Source of the DNA: an uncultured Oscillospiraceae bacterium
GTDB lineage: Bacteria; Bacillota; Clostridia; Oscillospirales; Oscillospiraceae
DNA: 9,142 bases
Direction: 5' to 3'
Assembly: GCA_910584805.1 (NCBI GenBank)
Contig: CAJUCB010000007.1
Span: 42,260-51,401, forward strand
In this document: in pieces, positions 7,342 to 9,142 of the stretch
How positions within the stretch are numbered: the first letter of the stretch is position 1
Layout of the letters: every line of letters starts with the position of its first letter
Translations under genes and position numbers: made by a program
The notes under the pieces: generated by a model
The model's input: the letters and a program-made list of their open reading frames with translations, nothing else
Database searches by the model: none
What the model was told of the DNA's origin: nothing

Positions 7342-7360
7342 TGGGGAAGCGTTTTTTTGC

Positions 7361-7831
7361 TCAGTTCAGCAGCCACACCCCCAGGTTCAAATATCCCGCA
7401 AAGCCCACCCAGAGCAGGTAGGGCAACTGTAGCCAGGCTGCGGCAGTGTCCAGCTTGCGGAAACTATGGATCATCCACAGGATCAGCACCCACAGCACCA
7501 GCAGCCACACAAAGGCCACGCCATAGCTTTGGAAGTTGAAGAAAATGATGCTCCAACAGAAGTTAAACGCCAGTTGAACCAGGAAAATCCGCAGGCTCAG
7601 GGCTCGGGCGGCGGAGGGGGGTGTCCCCTGCACCAGGGCCATCCCCACCCCCATCAGGGCAAATAAAACCGTCCAGACCATGGGGAACACCACACTGGGG
7701 GGTGAGAGAGGCGGTTGCTCCACCTGGGTGCGGTAAACCTCCGCCCCGCCCCGGGTGAGCCATCCAGCCAGGGCCCCCACCGCCTCTGTGAGCAGGACCC
7801 AGCCAAGGTAAGAGTTCCACTTGTTTTTCAT
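7361..7831 (-). CDS. tspO: TspO/MBR family (tryptophan-rich sensory) membrane protein
   Basis: This 156-residue protein has five hydrophobic segments, at roughly 8-25, 47-68, 82-100, 104-122 and 133-154, the TspO fold in the cytoplasmic membrane. Family marks are PPLSPPSVVFPMVWTVLF (40-57), QLAFNFCWSIIFF (86-98) and the C-terminal pattern LPYLLWVGFAGYLN (136-149). Characterised relatives bind porphyrins such as protoporphyrin IX and haem and have been linked to tetrapyrrole regulation and stress. The gene lies directly upstream of the B12 operon on the same strand, ending about 20 bp before the operon's -35 box, with no terminator of its own in between. The only upstream site is a weak GGTGAT 5 nt before the ATG. 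A -10-like TACAAT at 7884-7879 within the palindrome TACAATTGTA is a weak promoter candidate. The substrate in this organism is unknown. Confidence 0.93.
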   Translation of the reverse strand: MKNKWNSYLGWVLLTEAVGALAGWLTRGGAEVYRTQVEQPPLSPPSVVFPMVWTVLFALMGVGMALVQGTPPSAARALSLRIFLVQLAFNFCWSIIFFNFQSYGVAFVWLLVLWVLILWMIHSFRKLDTAAAWLQLPYLLWVGFAGYLNLGVWLLN

Positions 7832-7945
7832 TGCTTATCACCGGGAGTAGGATATGCGGCGGGGGCAGGAATCATACAATTGTACCCTGTGCTCTATGTC
7901 CCGGCCCCCAAAATTCCTAGGCCACAGCGTATTTTCTTCCCGTTA

Positions 7946-7960
7946 TGTGACGATATCACA
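7946..7960. promoter_or_regulatory. Inverted repeat TGTGA-N5-TCACA between tspO and trxA
   Basis: TGTGACGATATCACA lies in the 193-bp divergent intergenic region (7832-8024). The 5-bp arms match Crp/Fnr-type half-sites, but the spacer is 5 bp rather than the usual 6. It may be an operator for either divergent gene. No clear sigma-A promoter for trxA was found in this stretch. Confidence 0.3.
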
Positions 7961-8024
7961 GTATTTTCCCAAGGTTTTGGGTATCCTTAAGAAAACGAAT
8001 CGTTGCATAAAGGAGTGTTGAACC

Positions 8025-8330
8025 ATGTCTGTCATGCCCCTCAACCAGGAGAATTTTTCCCAACAGGTCTCCGGCACCACCCCTGTCCTAGTGGACTTTT
8101 GGGCATCCTGGTGCGGCCCCTGCCACATGCTTTCCCCCGTGGTGGAGGAGCTCTCCCAGGAACATCCAGAGATCACCTTTGCCAAGGTCAACGTAGATGA
8201 GGCCCCGGAGCTGGCTCAAAAGTTCCATGTCTCTGCCATCCCCACCCTGGTGTTGTTCCGGGACGGGGAGCCTGTGGATGTATCTGTCGGTGTCCGGACC
8301 AAGGAAGAACTGGAAAGCTTCCTGTCCTGA
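8025..8330 (+). CDS. trxA: Thioredoxin
   Basis: This 101-residue cytoplasmic protein is a thiol-disulfide reductant that passes electrons from thioredoxin reductase to oxidised protein cysteines. It has the single thioredoxin fold, with VDFWASWCGPC (23-33) containing the redox pair Cys30 and Cys33, VNVDEAPELAQKF (55-67) and the conserved cis-proline in AIPTLVLF (71-78, Pro73). Length is normal. The ATG at 8025 is preceded by AAAGGAG with 9 nt spacing. It is a single-gene unit ended by a strong hairpin terminator. It is divergent from tspO and upstream of a MerR-type regulator. No thioredoxin reductase gene is beside it in the window. Family identity is secure; which of several possible thioredoxins of the genome it is cannot be told. 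Confidence 0.96.
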   Translation: MSVMPLNQENFSQQVSGTTPVLVDFWASWCGPCHMLSPVVEELSQEHPEITFAKVNVDEAPELAQKFHVSAIPTLVLFRDGEPVDVSVGVRTKEELESFLS

Positions 8331-8360
8331 CCCCGACTTCCCCCTACCTCTAAACCACGG

Positions 8361-8403
8361 AAAAAGGCCTTGGACCAGCTCTCACGGTTCCAAGGTCTTT
8401 TTT
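8361..8403 (+). terminator. Rho-independent terminator of trxA
   Basis: AAAAAGGCCTTGGACC (8361-8376) pairs with GGTTCCAAGGTC (8386-8397) with one bulged T around a 9-nt loop, followed by TTTTTT. The A-rich 5' flank pairs with the T-tract, so it may act in both directions. It lies 30 bp after the trxA stop and insulates the next gene. Confidence 0.88.
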
Positions 8404-8468
8404 CCATGGGCTATGGTAGACTATGTGATGTCCATTTTCCACTCCTCTTGACCCCCACAAAATTTCTC

Positions 8469-8499
8469 TTGACTCTCCCCTTACGTCATAGTGTAGAGT
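8469..8499 (+). promoter_or_regulatory. MerR-type promoter with 19-bp spacer and inverted repeat
   Basis: TTGACT (8469-8474) and TAGAGT (8494-8499) are separated by 19 bp, the over-long spacing typical of promoters activated by MerR-family proteins. Between and over them lies an imperfect dyad with CTCT at 8473-8476 and AGAG at 8495-8498, plus further matched inner bases. It drives the MerR-family gene 43 bp downstream, which suggests autoregulation. Confidence 0.8.
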
Positions 8500-8542
8500 A
8501 CAGGCAGACGGGCAAAGGAAGCGAGACAAAGGAGGAAGCACC

Positions 8543-9142
8543 ATGCGAACGGTACGTGAGATGAGCCGGCTGACCGGGGTAAGTGTGCGCACACTGCATC
8601 ATTATGATGCCATCGGCCTGCTCAAACCCAGCCAAACCACCCAGGCGGGGTATCGACTGTATGACGACGCAGCCCTCACTAGGCTGCAAAACATCCTCAT
8701 GTTCCGGGAGCTCCGCTTCCCCTTGAAGGAGATCAAGGCTATTTTGGACAGTCCAGACTTTGATCCTCAGGAAGCCTTAGCGCAGCAAATCAAGCTCCTG
8801 GAGCTCCAGGCCGCACATCTCCAACTGCTCATCCGCTTTGCCCGTGAAGTACAACGAAAAGGAGTGGAGCAAATGGACTTCCACGCATTCAACCGAGAGG
8901 AATTGGACCGCTACGCCCAAGAGGTCAAGGAGAGATGGGGGGCCACCCAGGCTTATGCCGAATTCGCAGAAAACAGCAGAGGTCTCTCTCAAGGCCAGCG
9001 AGAGGAGGCGGTTGCCCAGCTATTGTCCCGCTTTGCACAGTTGGGTGCTCTGCGGCAGCAGTATTCCCCCGCCGACCCCACCGTGCAGGCGCAGCTTTCC
9101 GCTTTGCAGGCCTTCATCACCAGCCACTACTACCACTGTACC
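8543..9142 (+). CDS. MerR-family transcriptional regulator, TipA-like, 3' end cut by window
   Basis: The first 200 residues are visible and the frame is open to the window edge. Residues 1-70 are a MerR winged helix-turn-helix: VREMSRLTGVSVRTLHHYD (4-22), IGLLKPS (24-30), GYRLYDDAAL (36-45) and FRELRFPLKEIKAIL (54-68). A dimerising helix covers about 75-107. From about 115 a TipAS-like effector domain starts, with ELDRYAQEVKERWGATQAYAE (120-140) and FITSHYYHC (191-199). TipA-type regulators such as TipAL and Mta sense small molecules or drugs and activate their own promoter or transporter genes. The start has GGAGG 7 nt upstream. Its promoter has the 19-bp spacer expected for self-activation. 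The ligand and the target genes, perhaps beyond the right edge, cannot be told from this window. Confidence 0.93.
   Translation, partial: MRTVREMSRLTGVSVRTLHHYDAIGLLKPSQTTQAGYRLYDDAALTRLQNILMFRELRFPLKEIKAILDSPDFDPQEALAQQIKLLELQAAHLQLLIRFAREVQRKGVEQMDFHAFNREELDRYAQEVKERWGATQAYAEFAENSRGLSQGQREEAVAQLLSRFAQLGALRQQYSPADPTVQAQLSALQAFITSHYYHCT

Larger units (their letters stand above)
7298..7344. repeat. Direct repeat of CTGTCAATGG flanking the cbi -10 box
   Basis: Two identical 10-bp copies (plus-strand CTGTCAATGG) lie at 7298-7307 and 7335-7344, 37 bp apart start to start. One copy contains the -35 box of the cbi promoter, the other covers the predicted transcription start. They could be paired operator half-sites, or the second could be a chance or duplicated -35 element. 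Confidence 0.5.

Noticed and set aside
7332..7357. Plus-strand hairpin CCCC/GGGG followed by a run of seven T
   Set aside because: The stem is only 4 bp, is separated from the T run by several bases, and no plus-strand gene ends here. The bases belong to the minus-strand -35 region and the tspO 3' end.
8404..8468. Short gap between the trxA terminator and the merR promoter
   Set aside because: No gene, RNA or repeat could be supported in it.

Overview
The window reads as chromosomal DNA of a G+C-rich, anaerobic, low-oxygen-niche Firmicute, most likely a clostridial gut lineage of the Oscillospiraceae type. This is an inference. It rests on the anaerobic (early cobalt insertion) cobalamin gene set, the AGGAG-type ribosome binding sites, the near-consensus sigma-A promoter, and by-eye G+C well above 50%. 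No mobile element, CRISPR array, tRNA or rRNA was seen.

Left and centre (1-7194, all on the minus strand, read right to left): a tightly packed cobalamin (B12) corrin-ring operon in the order cbiD - cbiL - cbiF - cbiG - cbiH - [cbiJ-cbiE-cbiT fusion] - cbiA. The cbiA gene runs off the left edge. Neighbouring genes mostly overlap by 4 to 11 bp, often as ATGA, which suggests one transcript with coupled translation. Together these enzymes cover nearly every step from cobalt-precorrin-2 to cob(II)yrinic acid a,c-diamide: C20, C17, C11 methylation, ring contraction/opening, C1 methylation, reduction, C15 methylation with decarboxylation, C5 methylation and amidation. The methylmutase CbiC and a cobalt chelatase (CbiK/CbiX) are not in the window and presumably lie elsewhere or beyond the left edge. 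The most notable gene is a 660-residue three-domain fusion that joins three consecutive pathway steps.

Operon control region (about 7195-7345): a near-consensus promoter (TTGACA, 18 bp, TATAAT) is followed by a leader of about 110 nt. The leader holds a 5' hairpin and a strong intrinsic-terminator-like hairpin with a T-rich tract, only about 20 nt before the GTG start of cbiD. No hallmark of a cobalamin riboswitch is visible and the leader looks too short for one. A 12-bp palindrome over the -10/+1 region and a 10-bp direct repeat covering the -35 box and the start region are candidate operators. This leader is the best candidate for undescribed regulation in the window.

Right side (7361-9142): a tspO-type tetrapyrrole-binding membrane protein gene on the minus strand lies just upstream of, and in line with, the B12 operon. 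Divergent from it are a thioredoxin gene with its own terminator and then the 5' part of a TipA-like MerR-family regulator. The regulator has a textbook MerR promoter (19-bp spacer with an inverted repeat), suggesting autoregulation.
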